Source: Anthonomus grandis grandis (lineage: Eukaryota > Arthropoda > Insecta > Coleoptera > Curculionidae). From it: DNA of 64,000 nt. The translations under genes were made by a program, and so were the position numbers. The notes beneath the pieces were generated by a model. That model was given only the letters and a program-made list of their open reading frames with translations, searched no databases and was not told where the DNA came from. The DNA lies in the NCBI RefSeq assembly GCF_022605725.1, contig NC_065555.1, positions 14,460,938 to 14,524,937 of the forward strand, read 5' to 3'. Positions 36,385 to 47,630 of this stretch are shown piece by piece. The stretch's first letter is position 1; every line of letters begins with the position of its first letter.

Positions 36385-39185
36385 GCTCTAGAGACTTATG
36401 CCTTCTCAAACTTACCTATAATAAATCTTCTATTCATGTAAAAATAGATGATGATTTAAAAGCAAAGATCTCAATCTAAAGAGGAATAAGGTAGGGACAC
36501 ACTATCTCATTAAAACTTCTTACCCTTACCTTGAAAGACGTCATCAAAAAACTTGACTGGCAAGAACATGAGAGTAATATTGATGATCATTGAGGTAAAG
36601 AGCTTAAAAACAGCCTTTAGAAAGTTTTTCGAACATTACTACAAATTAGATTTGAAATAAACTTAAAACAAAGATCGTATAATACGAAGTATCAAACTAC
36701 GAGTATCGCAGAGTACATAAGACGTCCAAGTAACTGTTAGCGACCAATCAGGCAACAAAATTCATCTCTGTAAAGAAAATCAATATTTTGAAATCATAAG
36801 GACAATCCTGGGCAGCTTTCGGCAGACTAAAATTTCTACGAGCAAATTTGGCAATTGGGTGGATGCCATCCAACGAGCAATGGAGAGAGCTATGATCGCA
36901 ATCACTTTAATAATAAAGGAATCACTTTAATGATAAAGTTCGCAATGGCGAAATTCGTAGAAGAACTAAAGTCACGGATGTAAGGTTTGTAACACAACTG
37001 AAATAGACATGAACTGGTCATATAGATAAAAGAGCGTCGAAAGATTTAGAAGTAGTGAATAAATACGGAAGTTTTTTAATGTCCTTGGGGCGCCACCTGA
37101 AGTTGAATTCGGGTATTTCATAAAATTTTACTTAAATCATTTTAGTTTTTAGGAAATATTTATAGAAAACTACTTTCTTAATATATCGCAAATCGTTTCA
37201 CAATTTTATCATTAACGGTTGTTAAGTTATAAGATATTGGGGTGATTGTAGCAGTAGGTCGGTTATGGATAAACGTTCCTTAAGGCGTTTTACATTGATC
37301 GTTTTGCACTTTAAACAACATTTCTAGAACAGTACTTTCTTAATATAAACTGATTTGTTTCGTAATTTTGTCTAAAGCAGTTTTTAATTTTACTGGCATT
37401 AGTTCAGGCTGTAGGACAAACTGAATGACTTTGTCAAAGCAAGCTTTAGTGTGTAGTGTACATGGCTTAATATCTAAATGAATGATTGTTGAATGTAAGA
37501 AAATCTTTAAACTTAATATAAATGGAGATTATATTGATTTATTCCTAGCAATAAATATTTAGGTGTTTTTTAGATCCACAACTAGCATTTGGTTGACATG
37601 TTAACTGTATATGTAAAAAATTACGTAAAAAAATTGGTTTCTTCTCTCGTACATAATTTATAAAACGTTATCTTCTTAATATAAAGCAATTGGTTTCATA
37701 ATATTCTCTTTAGCAGTTTTCACGGTATTTGTGTATTAGTGATAGTGGGTCGGTTGAGGACAAACGATCTTTAAGCGTCTTTCGTCCTCGTTTTTAACTG
37801 TGCTTTTGCATGAAGTATTATATCAATCTACATTATAGTATTCTTACAGGAGAATGTTAACACTCAGCAGATTTATAGCATATAAAGTAATTCCAGTCCG
37901 CAAAAATTGCAATACCTCTTTAAATATTAGATTTTTGAGCTGGCATAGCGACCTCTGCTTCAGCTATTTCCTTCCATATACTATAGTGATGGTCATAATA
38001 AAATAGTTAATTTGATTACAAACCTGATGAAGCCGATGATCGACGAAGCGTCACTGTCTACGGGTGGGAATATGATTTTAAGTAAAAATACGACATCGGA
38101 GGATATAGAAATTATTTTAGGTATGTATAGCTACAATAGCTTAGTAAGGCTTGGTTTAAAAATAATAATAGATTATATAGAATACGCTTATGGATGTATT
38201 CAGCTTAAAACTCTTTCTTCGATTTAAACACTGGCTCTACTTTGACAAATATCCATGCATCTTTAGAGCGTTCTTTAATGCATCATCTGCACTTGGAGCC
38301 AAATAACTTACAAAGTTTTGCCTGGACCGATTTGCACTTCAGACAATATTTATGATATTTTAATTTATTAATCTAGCGTCAAACTGCTCATAAATTTAGT
38401 TTAAGCAGTTTCTGAGATTTATGAGTTTTAGTTGCAATAGATCGGTTGGGAACAAACATTTCTTGGGGCATCATCTGCACTTAAGCCAACAATATTTGTA
38501 GAGCAGTTTTCCTAGTCTAATGTAATTTGTTTCAAAATATTATCTTAAGTAGTTTTGAAGAATTTCAGGAGTTTTAGGGATAAATAAAGTCTATACAATA
38601 TCAATAGAGCAATAGAACAAAAACAAAATTCTTTTAAACAGTTTATAATTTTTCCAGGTAGTTTGGTAATTTTTAAAATTTTAGAGCATTGTCAACAACT
38701 GGCTGGAATAAAATTAAACATCTTTCAGATAGTTAAAAAATTGCTGTGATCAACTGCTTGGAATTAAAACAAATTTTTTCCCAGCAGTTGTGATGAACTG
38801 CATGGACTAAACACAAAATAAGTCTTAACTGTTGAATATAGCATAAAAAAAATTTCTAAGGCTGTTTATAATTTTTTCAGGAAATTAAAGAAGTGCCGTG
38901 ATCAACTGCCCAAAATAAAATCAAAATTCTTCCAGGCAGTTGATCATGATAATTTTTTCTAGCTGTTGAGAGAATAGTTGTAATCAATTATTTACACTAA
39001 AATCTTTTTTTTCGAGCAGTTGGTACATTTTTCTCACAGTAAAAGAATTATTATATTCAACTGCCTCTAATAATAAAGCTTTGTCAATAATAATTTTTCC
39101 AGGCAGTTAATAATTTTTAAAATTTGAAAGAATCGTCGCTATTAACTGCCGAGAATAAAAACAAAACTCTTCCAGGCAGTTGATC
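36385..39185 (-). repeat. right arm of a giant inverted repeat
   Basis: Reverse-complement partner of 28599-31240. Compared with the left arm it lacks the 158-bp hairpin insertion. Near 36575 it also lacks 41 bp that in the left arm encode the FAEVIVII motif. Its outer part has hairpin repeats that continue beyond the arm. Confidence 0.9.
36400..37075 (+). pseudogene. RTE-like LINE remnant in the right arm
   Basis: The mirror copy of 30500-31230. LTLKDVIKKLDWQEHE is readable on the plus strand near 36520 and a degraded AMERAMIAITL block near 36880. The catalytic motif C region is deleted. Confidence 0.65.
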
Positions 39186-39705
39186 ATGATTTTTTGAGTT
39201 GGTAGACAATTGTAGATAATGGTTGTGATCAATTGTCTGGACTAAAAATAAAATTTATTTCAGCAGTTAAAAGGAATAAAAAAAATTCTTTAAGGCAGTT
39301 AATAATTTATTTAGGTAGTAAGAAAATCATCAGCAAGTAAGCATAGTAAGCAAGATCAACTGCTTGAAATAAAAATCAAATTTCTTTGCCTTGGCAGTCG
39401 AAAGGAATAAAATGGAAATTACGGCATTTAAAAAATTGCCTTAATTACCTGCCTAGAATAAAAAACAAAATTATCCTAGGATTTGAAGAGTCTAAATACA
39501 AAATTTTTTTAGACAGTTGATAATCTTTCCAGGCGGTTGATAAGTTTAGGATTTTAAAGAATTATCATTATTAACTGCCGAGAATAAAAAACAAAATTCT
39601 TTCTGGCAGTTGATCATAATACTTTTGCCAGGCTATTGAAAAAAATAGTTGTCATCAACTGCCTGTATAAAAACATAATTTGTCTTGATAATTGACTATG
39701 ATAAT
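38745..39705 (+). repeat. array of ~50-bp hairpin repeats
   Basis: About eight copies of a dyad occur: (A/G)TCAACTGCC, then a GAATAAAAACAAAATTC core, then CCAGGCAGTTGAT. Copies begin near 38748, 38898, 39137, 39225, 39354, 39440, 39556 and 39650. Each copy can fold on itself. Spacing is irregular (about 90-240 bp). One copy near 39140 matches the outer end of the left arm at 28599. Confidence 0.75.
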
Positions 39706-39720
39706 TTTTCTTCCTTCTTA

Positions 39721-41099
39721 CTTGATCAGACTAAATCATGTTTTATAAGAATTTCTTCTTTAGTCCACCGTTGTTTTTACCCTATTTTTGCCTCAATAAT
39801 TTTGATTATTTAGCTTAGTTTTTATGGATATTATTTAATATCGACGACACTATCTAGGTATAATTCTTTACTCACTATCAGGAAACTTTATAGGGTTAAA
39901 CCTTTTCTACATTAAGGTAGTTTCTATTGCACTCTTCAAAGAAATGTAGTTTATTGATATTCAGAAGTCGAGTAGGTAGTAAGTAGATCTACAGATAAAT
40001 AAAAACTTGAGTTATTCCTGATTTTTGCCCTAAATAACATTAGTTTAATAATTTTTCTTTATCTAATTTTTAAGATTAATGGATTCTAGTCTAATTAATA
40101 GATTGCTTTAGGACAAATTTTCGTTGCAAAAATTCACCTCTATACTATTTGCTTTTGACCAAATATGTATAAATGTATAAGTTACGTGTTTTTTATTTTC
40201 AACAATGATTTTCATAGACCAGAGCCTTACAATGCACTGTACACATTAACGGTATTGTTTCTGTTCATATACCGAAAAAGGATCATTATACAGAGGAATC
40301 GTACTGTGTACCAGTCAGTTAATCCGGGAATTTAATGTTTTCATCATCAGATTTACATAAATAGTCCGCTTTTTTTATTATATAAACAATTTCGAAAAAC
40401 TGTTTATACGTATCGAGATCTTAACGGTGTGTGAAAATCTGACACAGTCGGGAATTAAATTCGGTCGGTATAAAACAGTGGGTCTTTGGACTCGTTTTCG
40501 GTTAAAAATAATGTTGTTTTGCTCCCAAAAAATAATTATTTGGCAATCTGAATGAGTTATATAGCGGGTTTATGTGTTTAAGTGATTTATTGTAAAGGGA
40601 TTTAAATAATTTTTGAAAAACTACCATCGGGTCGTATAAAAGTCAAATAAATTAGTTCGGTAAATAATTAATTAATTCGGAGAAGTGTCTGAGTTTGGAT
40701 ATTGTTAAATTCAAGCATGTATTTTTAGAAAGCGCATTCTGTAAAGCATGTTGATAAAATCTGTTTAAAGGACATTTTGGTAAGTTTGATGATAAAACTA
40801 ATTATAAGCAAAGCTTATTCTCGGAAAAACGTATTTGTTGCATATAAAACTTATTAGCTTGTGGTCTTGTGATATATTACTCAGTTCACTTGCTTAGTTA
40901 AATGGTAGTGCTCAATTTAAATCCGTTTACTCACAATGTAACTTATTGCAGCTATTTTAGAGCACAAACAAGTTGCGCAACTTATCTGTTACTTTGAGAG
41001 TGTTTACTTCAATAATCATATTTTACAACTCAATCAAACTAACTCATCAAACTTATAATAATTAACCTTTAATTGACTGATTTATTTATTTGTGTCATT
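39721..41099. other. gene-free stretch
   Basis: Nothing recognised. Confidence 0.4.
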
Positions 41100-42800
41100 A
41101 TCAAAATATCGCGTAGCAATCTATTTAGTGCAATAAAATTGGTGCACAATGTTGCATTGCCAGAAATGAGGTACAATTAAGAAGTTTAAAAAATTACAAC
41201 TAAAAATTAGCCAGACTATAGCCTAATAATTCCACTGCAAATGTGTAAATTAGGTAATTTTATTACGTAAAATGTAGTTAGTAAAAGTAGTTTCGTAAAA
41301 TGTTGTATTGTCGAAAGTCAGCTTTAGTGGTGTTAACTAGCAACGCGGGTACTTTAGCAACTACTTCTTGAAATCTTCATCTCGAATATGTTGACATATC
41401 GTAAATGTTGCAGCAATTTACTTGCAACTCGGTCGCGTTAACAAGCAACTTTATAGGGTCTATTTACACTTTAACCTTAATGACGAAATTCCTAATTTTT
41501 TCCCAATTTCGAATTTGAAAGTATTTTAAAGCTTAATTTGCAGCAAGAAACTAAGAAAACTATGGTCTGCTTATTTGTATTTAGTCTAAAAATTCCACAG
41601 CATATGAGTATAACGAGTAATCTTATCACTTTAACGTTAAATATTGCGCAACGCTATATCGCGATTAAGTTGCTGCAAAATGTTGCATTCTTAAGAATCA
41701 CCTTTAGCTGCAGTGCTGCTCACTATCAATAAATGGTTAAGCAACTATTTCTTTAAGTAAACCTCTCATGGTTACGTATCATAAGGCTCTTCACATTTTA
41801 ATTTTATAGACGTAATATGCTAAAAAAAATATCAATTATTGGCTCAATATTCCTCATTTACACATTTGAAATATTTGTAAAAACTTCGTAACTTGCTTAA
41901 CAACAAAAAAAAAACACGCAACAATTTGGCATGATAAAAGTTCCCCGAGGGCATACTCATTTTGTTATACCAAGAAGCAATTTATGCTGCGTACATTTGT
42001 TTACATAATGCAACTTAGTTGATAAGAAATTGTGTTAAGAATATTAAATCCTAATATCTCTTAATGGATCTTATTATCTTAACGATTGAACTTCGGAAAA
42101 AGCAACTTTTTGCAGCAATTTTATCGAATCAATAAATTCCGGAATTTCTGAAACAAAAGTTAGTAATATGATTGGCTAAGCTATATCGCCTACTCGACGG
42201 GTGAGTTTGATCTTTATTAGATACAAACAATCAATTTTTATCTTAATTAAGGTCTGAACAACTGGCTAATCTGATATGATGTGAGATATCAAAATACTGC
42301 AGAAACCTGATTTAATTGACAAAATTTTATGTCATTGCATTAATTGCAGTTTGAAGCAATATATATTCCTTAAAGTAAGTAGGAAAGTTAACATTTGTAA
42401 GGAACTTTGATTTACTATAGACCCATCTTATTGGATAAATTTTTGAGAAAGCATTTTTTTGCAGCAATTTTGTCGTATTAACAAGCAACTTATGTTGCTT
42501 CCAAAATTCTTTAAATTTTCCAATGAAAATATAAATTTATATGTGTACGCCGACATGTTAAAATATTGCAGCAACATATCTTGCGGAAACGTATAATAAG
42601 AATAATAGATTTAATTGTAGAACATCTGCTTCACGTTAAAAAAAATTGATGAATTCATAGGAGACTTATTTGACATTTGTAGCAAGGTAAAATCATATAA
42701 TGTCCATCCACCTGAATGCTTAAAAACCAGTCATGCACAATGCAACTTTTATTACTGCATTTATTGCACCTTAAAACAATTTATGTTGCCAAAAACTGTA
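41100..42800 (+). repeat. degenerate ~350-bp repeats rich in GCAAC
   Basis: TTGCAGCAATTT occurs at 41408, 42110 and 42459, i.e. 702 and 349 bp apart. Two of the copies continue as 'gt...aacaagcaactt'. AAAATGTTG(T/C)ATT with a following 'cctttag' block occurs at 41297 and 41676. The pattern suggests old tandem units of about 350-380 bp. The 64-codon frame at 41538-41732 lies inside and is not a supported gene. Confidence 0.5.
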
Positions 42801-44410
42801 ATGTGACATATTTTAATTTATGTAAATTTGATTAGTGTTTTAAACTGTTTTTTTTCTTAGTTTTATTATCCAACGTTTTATAGCGCAGATGAAATAAAAA
42901 TATCTAAATCTCAAAAATTAAATTTCGCTTTAATATAGTTTGCGCAAGAAAACTGCCTTGGCGATTAATAGGGCGATAAGTATATCTCTTTTTTATGACA
43001 TACAAAGAATATAGTTTTCTCTTTTTAAAATAAATTTGAACAGTTGAATAATTTAATTGAAATGTTGCAAAACCATGACACGTCATGAAAAGTTGTTTAG
43101 GCAGTCTACAGCTTAAGCTGAAAGATAAATATTCCTTAAGAGGATTATTCACCCATAAATTTCTGTTTCCTGGAAAACTTTTTTATTTTACAATATTTTT
43201 TAATGCGGTTTTCACTAATGAAATGTACATATTTTTGTCAAGAGTTGATAGGTGCCACTTTTTTAAATTTCTGAAATTTTGATTTTTTATTTAAAAACCA
43301 AAAAAATAAATAAAAAAACCTTTTCATACGTCTCTAGATACATCGATTTTAGAAACATTATATTAAAAAACCATTTCAAAAAAATTAATAATAAACCTTT
43401 GAGAATGGAAATACAAAATTCGGGCATTTTTCTTATAATTTCTTGAACCGCCGATAACTTTAGTATCATATGGCAACAACGCACGCCCGGGCTAGCATGT
43501 ATCAAATCAAGAAACGCGCGACGCTTGTTCGGCCCGATCTGTGCATACTGTGCAAGCGACGGTATCGGCTACTGGTCAACAACAATTCAATATTATGTAA
43601 AATTGAAATGTTGATTGGGATTTCACTTAGAAGTATTTTATTGCAAAGGTGTTCCAATTTTCTGCACGTTGTTCTTTATACTATTAAGTTTTTTACGTTT
43701 ATTTTTCAAAAATGGGAAAAAGAAAAGAAGGAAAGTCAATAGTTTATTATTCTAAACGAAAAAGTAGGAAGCCAAAAAAAGATCAGTTTAGACCTAGAAT
43801 TGCTGCAAATATGGAATAAGAATGCCACATTGCTTTTACTATTTATATATAAATAAAAATAAATGATTTATTTTGGAAAGAAAAAATGATAGAAAAATTA
43901 AAGATTTTTTATTTTAAATGTCTACTGCCTGTAGAATCATAGATCCTAGGCATTAGAGGCATGGAAATTCGATTATTATAGACTCATATACTAGAACTTG
44001 AGCTGTAAATTACAATTCTTTGGTTTTTCTATTTTCATTAGAATATACCACTTCGTTGTATTATAATTTTCATTTTTGTATACTTACTTACATAACTGTT
44101 TAATATTGTCTTATATTTTATACAGCTTGTTCTAAAACATGTACCTACGTCATTATAAGTACACACAACATCCATAAATACAAAAAAAAATAAGTAAATG
44201 TAACGAGTTCAAAACTGAGACAGACATTTTTTTTACATTAATTAAACTTTGGGGTTTTTTTATGTCCCTTTGATGAAGCTCACGCGTATGTCATAATTTA
44301 TTTTTTGTATTCTGATTGCTAAGAACTGTTTAAGAAGGCATATTTAAAGGTGATTAACAGTAAAAGAAATTAATATTTATTTATTTTTTTATTTCTCTTT
44401 GCGAGAGCTG
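42801..44410. other. gene-free stretch with a GC-rich patch
   Basis: A sharp compositional change at 43470-43570 (GCACGCCCGGGCTAGCATG, AAACGCGCGACGCTTGTTCG) is flanked by very AT-rich DNA. The 90-codon plus-strand frame that starts there (43470-43742) has no recognisable domain and loses its compositional distinctness after ~35 codons. The rest holds nothing I can name. Confidence 0.4.
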
Positions 44411-45880
44411 TATACGGGGTGATTTTTAAGTTGATACTTTTTTTTTAACTGTGTATAGAACTCGGTAAAATAAACATTTTTTTCAAATAACTTTATTTAA
44501 AAAACCGAAAAATAAAAAAATTGCATTGCCAAAATGTTATAAAATGAGTCCAATACGGTCCTCTCTAATTTAAATGAGTTGTTCAAAGTTGTCACCATTA
44601 ACTTCAACACAAAGATTTGCTCGACGTAACCACTGTTTCGTAACGGCACGCAATAGAGAAATCGGTTTTTGTCTAACTGTTGCCGCAACCTGCTCAATAT
44701 GTGCTATTAGTTCTTCTTGTGTGTCGATAGGCGTCTTGAAAACTAAACTTTTCATATACCTCCACAAAAAAAAGTCATATGGATTTAGGTCTGGCGATCT
44801 TGGTGGCCATGCAACTGGTCCATTTCGGCCAATCCACCGATTTGGCTAACTTATATCCAAAAATTCGCTCACTTCTCGTCTAAAATGGGGGGTGCTCCAT
44901 CCTGCAGGAGCCACATAGCTTGCCTGATATTCAGTTGCACGTCTTCTAACAGAAAAGGCAGATTATTTTGCAAAAAGTCCAAATAAACATCGCCCGTCAA
45001 ACGGTCTGGTAAGACAAATGGTCCAATAGCGATGTTAAAAAATTGGTTCTGCAAATTGCATGGGGATTATCAACAGGCCAAACATGCGTATTTCGAAAAT
45101 TGTTAATTCCGTTTCGGGTGAATATTGCCTCGTCCATGGCTAAAATTTTGTTCGAAAATGTTGATCATTTTCATGTTGCTGTAGAAACCTTCACAAAACT
45201 GAACTCTGCGGGGGATGTCTTCAGGCAGTAGCGCTTGGACACGTTGAACGTGAAAGGGATTAAATTGATTCTCACGCAATGTTGTCCATACTTTTGTTTG
45301 ACTTAATCCGACCTGCCCTGCAACAACTCGACTACTTGTGGTTGGATCTTCTTCGATGAGATTTAAAATTTGTTCTTCCCTGTGAACATTTTCAGGTCTC
45401 CTTCCTCTTCCTGCATGCTCTCCACGATGTTCCCGTAAATCGCCAGTATCTCTAGCCCGTTGAATAAGATTTATGAAACTTCTGGGTGTAGGATGATTCC
45501 GTAAAGGAGAGCGGTCTGCGTATAATACCGAAGCAGCAGCAGAATTTGAAGACAGTATCCATAAATAAGCAACATATTCACAAGTTCATTGTTTTCACAA
45601 CGATGTGCCATTTTCAGGTTTTGCAAATTTAAAATTAACAACAATAAACCAAAAGTGTCTAAGACTAACTGATCGGTACATTGCGTGATCGATAATACAA
45701 AAATGCGAGCAAAAATAAACATAAACAGACGATGAAAAACAAACCCATATTCACTTTTTTTATTCTGTATGTCCCTTGTTTTTGAGTGTATCGAAAAAAG
45801 TTATTTGAAAAAAATGTATATTATACCGAGTTCTATACACAGTTAAAAAAAAGGTATCAACTTAAAAATCACCCTGTATA
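44411..45880. mobile_element. mariner-like element with ~80-bp TIRs
   Basis: TATACGGGGTGATTTTTAAG at 44411 is matched in reverse complement up to TATACAGGGTGATTTTTAAG at 45880. The match continues through AGTTGATAC...TAACTGTGTATAGAACTCGG on each side, for about 80 bp. The whole element is ~1.47 kb and carries one transposase pseudogene on the minus strand. TA flanks fit the TA target site of this superfamily. Confidence 0.9.
44570..45611 (-). pseudogene. mariner-like transposase, full length but frameshifted
   Basis: From ATG at 45611 the translation starts MAHRCENNELVNMLLIYG and continues, after a shift, as SFINLIQRARDTGDLREHRG, then REEQILNLIEEDPTTSSRVV (HTH region) and LSQTKVWTTLRENQFNPFHV. 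The catalytic parts are ILAMDEAIFTRNGINNFRNT, MWLLQDGAPP and PPRSPDLNPYDFFLW. The last two D residues are 41 residues apart by my count, allowing for one stop. The C-terminus CVEVNGDNFEQLI ends in TAA at 44570. At least four frame changes and one internal stop make it inactive. Confidence 0.9.
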
Positions 45881-46340
45881 CAGGGTGGCTAAACGAAAAC
45901 GAAACGGCGGCCATGTCGGGCTCGTAAAGATTTTAAAAAGAAAACGCTCGGACACGTCAATTTATATTACTACGAGGAAACATTTTCAGAGTATAATACC
46001 ACCCCCATCTGTCATCCCCTAGCCAGGGTGAAACTAACCTCAAAAATTTTAAATGGAATAGTGGGTTGAGTTATACCTTGTTTGAGAGGTCTTTTGATTT
46101 TCTTTACGGCTACACCTAATTTAAAGGATTTTACTTCAGCGGTTCTCATTGGCTATTATAACATTTAAGATAGTTTTTTGGAAAACCTTTATTAAATGTT
46201 GGGTGTTTGGAAAAACTGTATTAAATCGCAATTCTTTATCGAAATATTAATTTATAAATTTATAAACACTAGTCCAATAAATACTGAAAATGGCCATCGT
46301 TATAAGCCATGCAATAATACAGATTTTATAGATTTTATAA
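45881..46340. other. possible second transposon end
   Basis: Directly at the right edge of the mariner-like element a new TACAGGGTGGCTAAACGAAA begins. The following GC-richer sequence (GAAACGGCGGCCATGTCGGG) ends near CCCTAGCCAGGGTGAAAC at 46018-46035. This looks like the terminal part of another element, but no gene or opposite end was found. Confidence 0.35.
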
Positions 46341-47345
46341 TATACCGGGTGGTGCGTCGTCAAGCGAAACATAGGAAAACCCATGTAAATTTTAAGGGGG
46401 TCAATTATTGGCTTCCCTGTACATTTTATAGAAAAAATGTAAGATAACTTTTTGAAGAGACCAATCTGGCAAACCCTTGTGCAAAGTTTTAAAAAATTTT
46501 AATATACTAATCTTGAATTATTCAATTAAGTTGGACCCGCCTTGGAAGAAGTTGTTCAGGAAGATCAAATGATCTGGTACCAAATGGATGGTTGCCCGGC
46601 CCATAATGCCCGTATGGTTAGAGAGTGCTTGGAAAATGCTTTTAACGGCAATATTATTGGTAACGGATACTTTTGCCAGCCAGGTCACTTGATCACCTTT
46701 CACCGAATGACTTCTTTTTGTGGGGTCATTTAAAGTTTCATTTATAAAAGTGTAAAATTTGAGAATCTAAACTAGTTACAAAACGCTATTTCGTAAGAAT
46801 GTCATAAAATTTCCCAATATCAACTTAGTAACGGTAGAAATGAATTTTATGATCGGTTAGGATATTGTTTAGCTGTTAGTGGGGGGTTGTTTGAACATTT
46901 GATTAATTGATGTTTTTATGTAATTCTCTATTATTTTTAAAAAAGTTATTGTATTTTATTTTATTTTATTTAATTTTTCCACACTTAGTAATATTAAGAA
47001 TTCTGTTCTCTCTTTTTTCGGATCTATTTTCGATCTTCTGAGTTAAAAATTTACAATTGCAATGTCTTTGGACTCGAATTTACTAACAATAGGTTTAATG
47101 GTTGAAATGGACCAGATAGGCTTGATGGGAAAATAAATTGAAAATATTTCAGATACTGCTATTGGTTTAATCAAATTCTAAGTATGAAAAAATTATTTTT
47201 TTAATAATCGATAATATTTATTGTTATTGATTTAACTTCATGCTTATATTAAATAAAAGTTTAGATAAAAAAGTAATGTTAACGTGTCTTACTTTGAATG
47301 TATGGTTGTAAGATTGATAAAACAAAAAAAAAACCACCCTGTATA
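46341..47345 (+). mobile_element. mariner-like element, internally deleted
   Basis: The ends TATACCGGGTGGTGCG (46341) and AACCACCCTGTATA (47345) could be short TIRs about 1.0 kb apart. Inside on the plus strand, 46542-46733 encodes VVQEDQMIWYQMDGCPAHNA (second catalytic D). In another frame it then gives WPARSLDHLSPNDFFLWGHL (third catalytic D). The N-terminal two thirds of a transposase are missing. Confidence 0.7.
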
Positions 47346-47395
47346 ATACAGAATAATAGTACAGAATCTCGTTCTTTTTAAACGACACTGTAAAC

Positions 47396-47630
47396 CGTCA
47401 AAATAAAAGACTTCAAAAGACCTTTTAAACAAGCTATTTCTCGATACCCCTTGCCATTTAAAATTTTTAAGGGGATGACCCTGGCGGGCAGAGGGTGAAA
47501 GGGGGTGAAGTAATTTTAGGTTGGAAAGTTGTCCCCCTTGACAAACCTTTTGACGTATTTCGGCGTTTTTTTTTTAAACAGTGGTTTTCGATAAATTCGT
47601 GGTGGGAAGTTTTCAAATGAACACCCTGTA
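47396..47630 (+). repeat. dispersed repeat, copy 2
   Basis: A fuller copy of the repeat at 5533-5720, ending in AACACCCTGTA. The segment with GGGTGAAGTAATTTTAGGTT and CCCCCTTGACAAACCTTTTG is missing from copy 1. The minus-strand frame at 47516-47743 lies mostly in it and is not a gene. Confidence 0.75.

Noticed and set aside
28599..39185. The giant inverted repeat as a Polinton/Maverick-type element
   Set aside because: No polymerase, integrase, protease or capsid-like frame lies between the arms. The only genes seen are later Tc1 and RTE insertions.
43470..43742. 90-codon plus-strand frame starting in a GC-rich patch
   Set aside because: No recognisable domain. Composition returns to background after ~35 codons, so I kept only the compositional anomaly.
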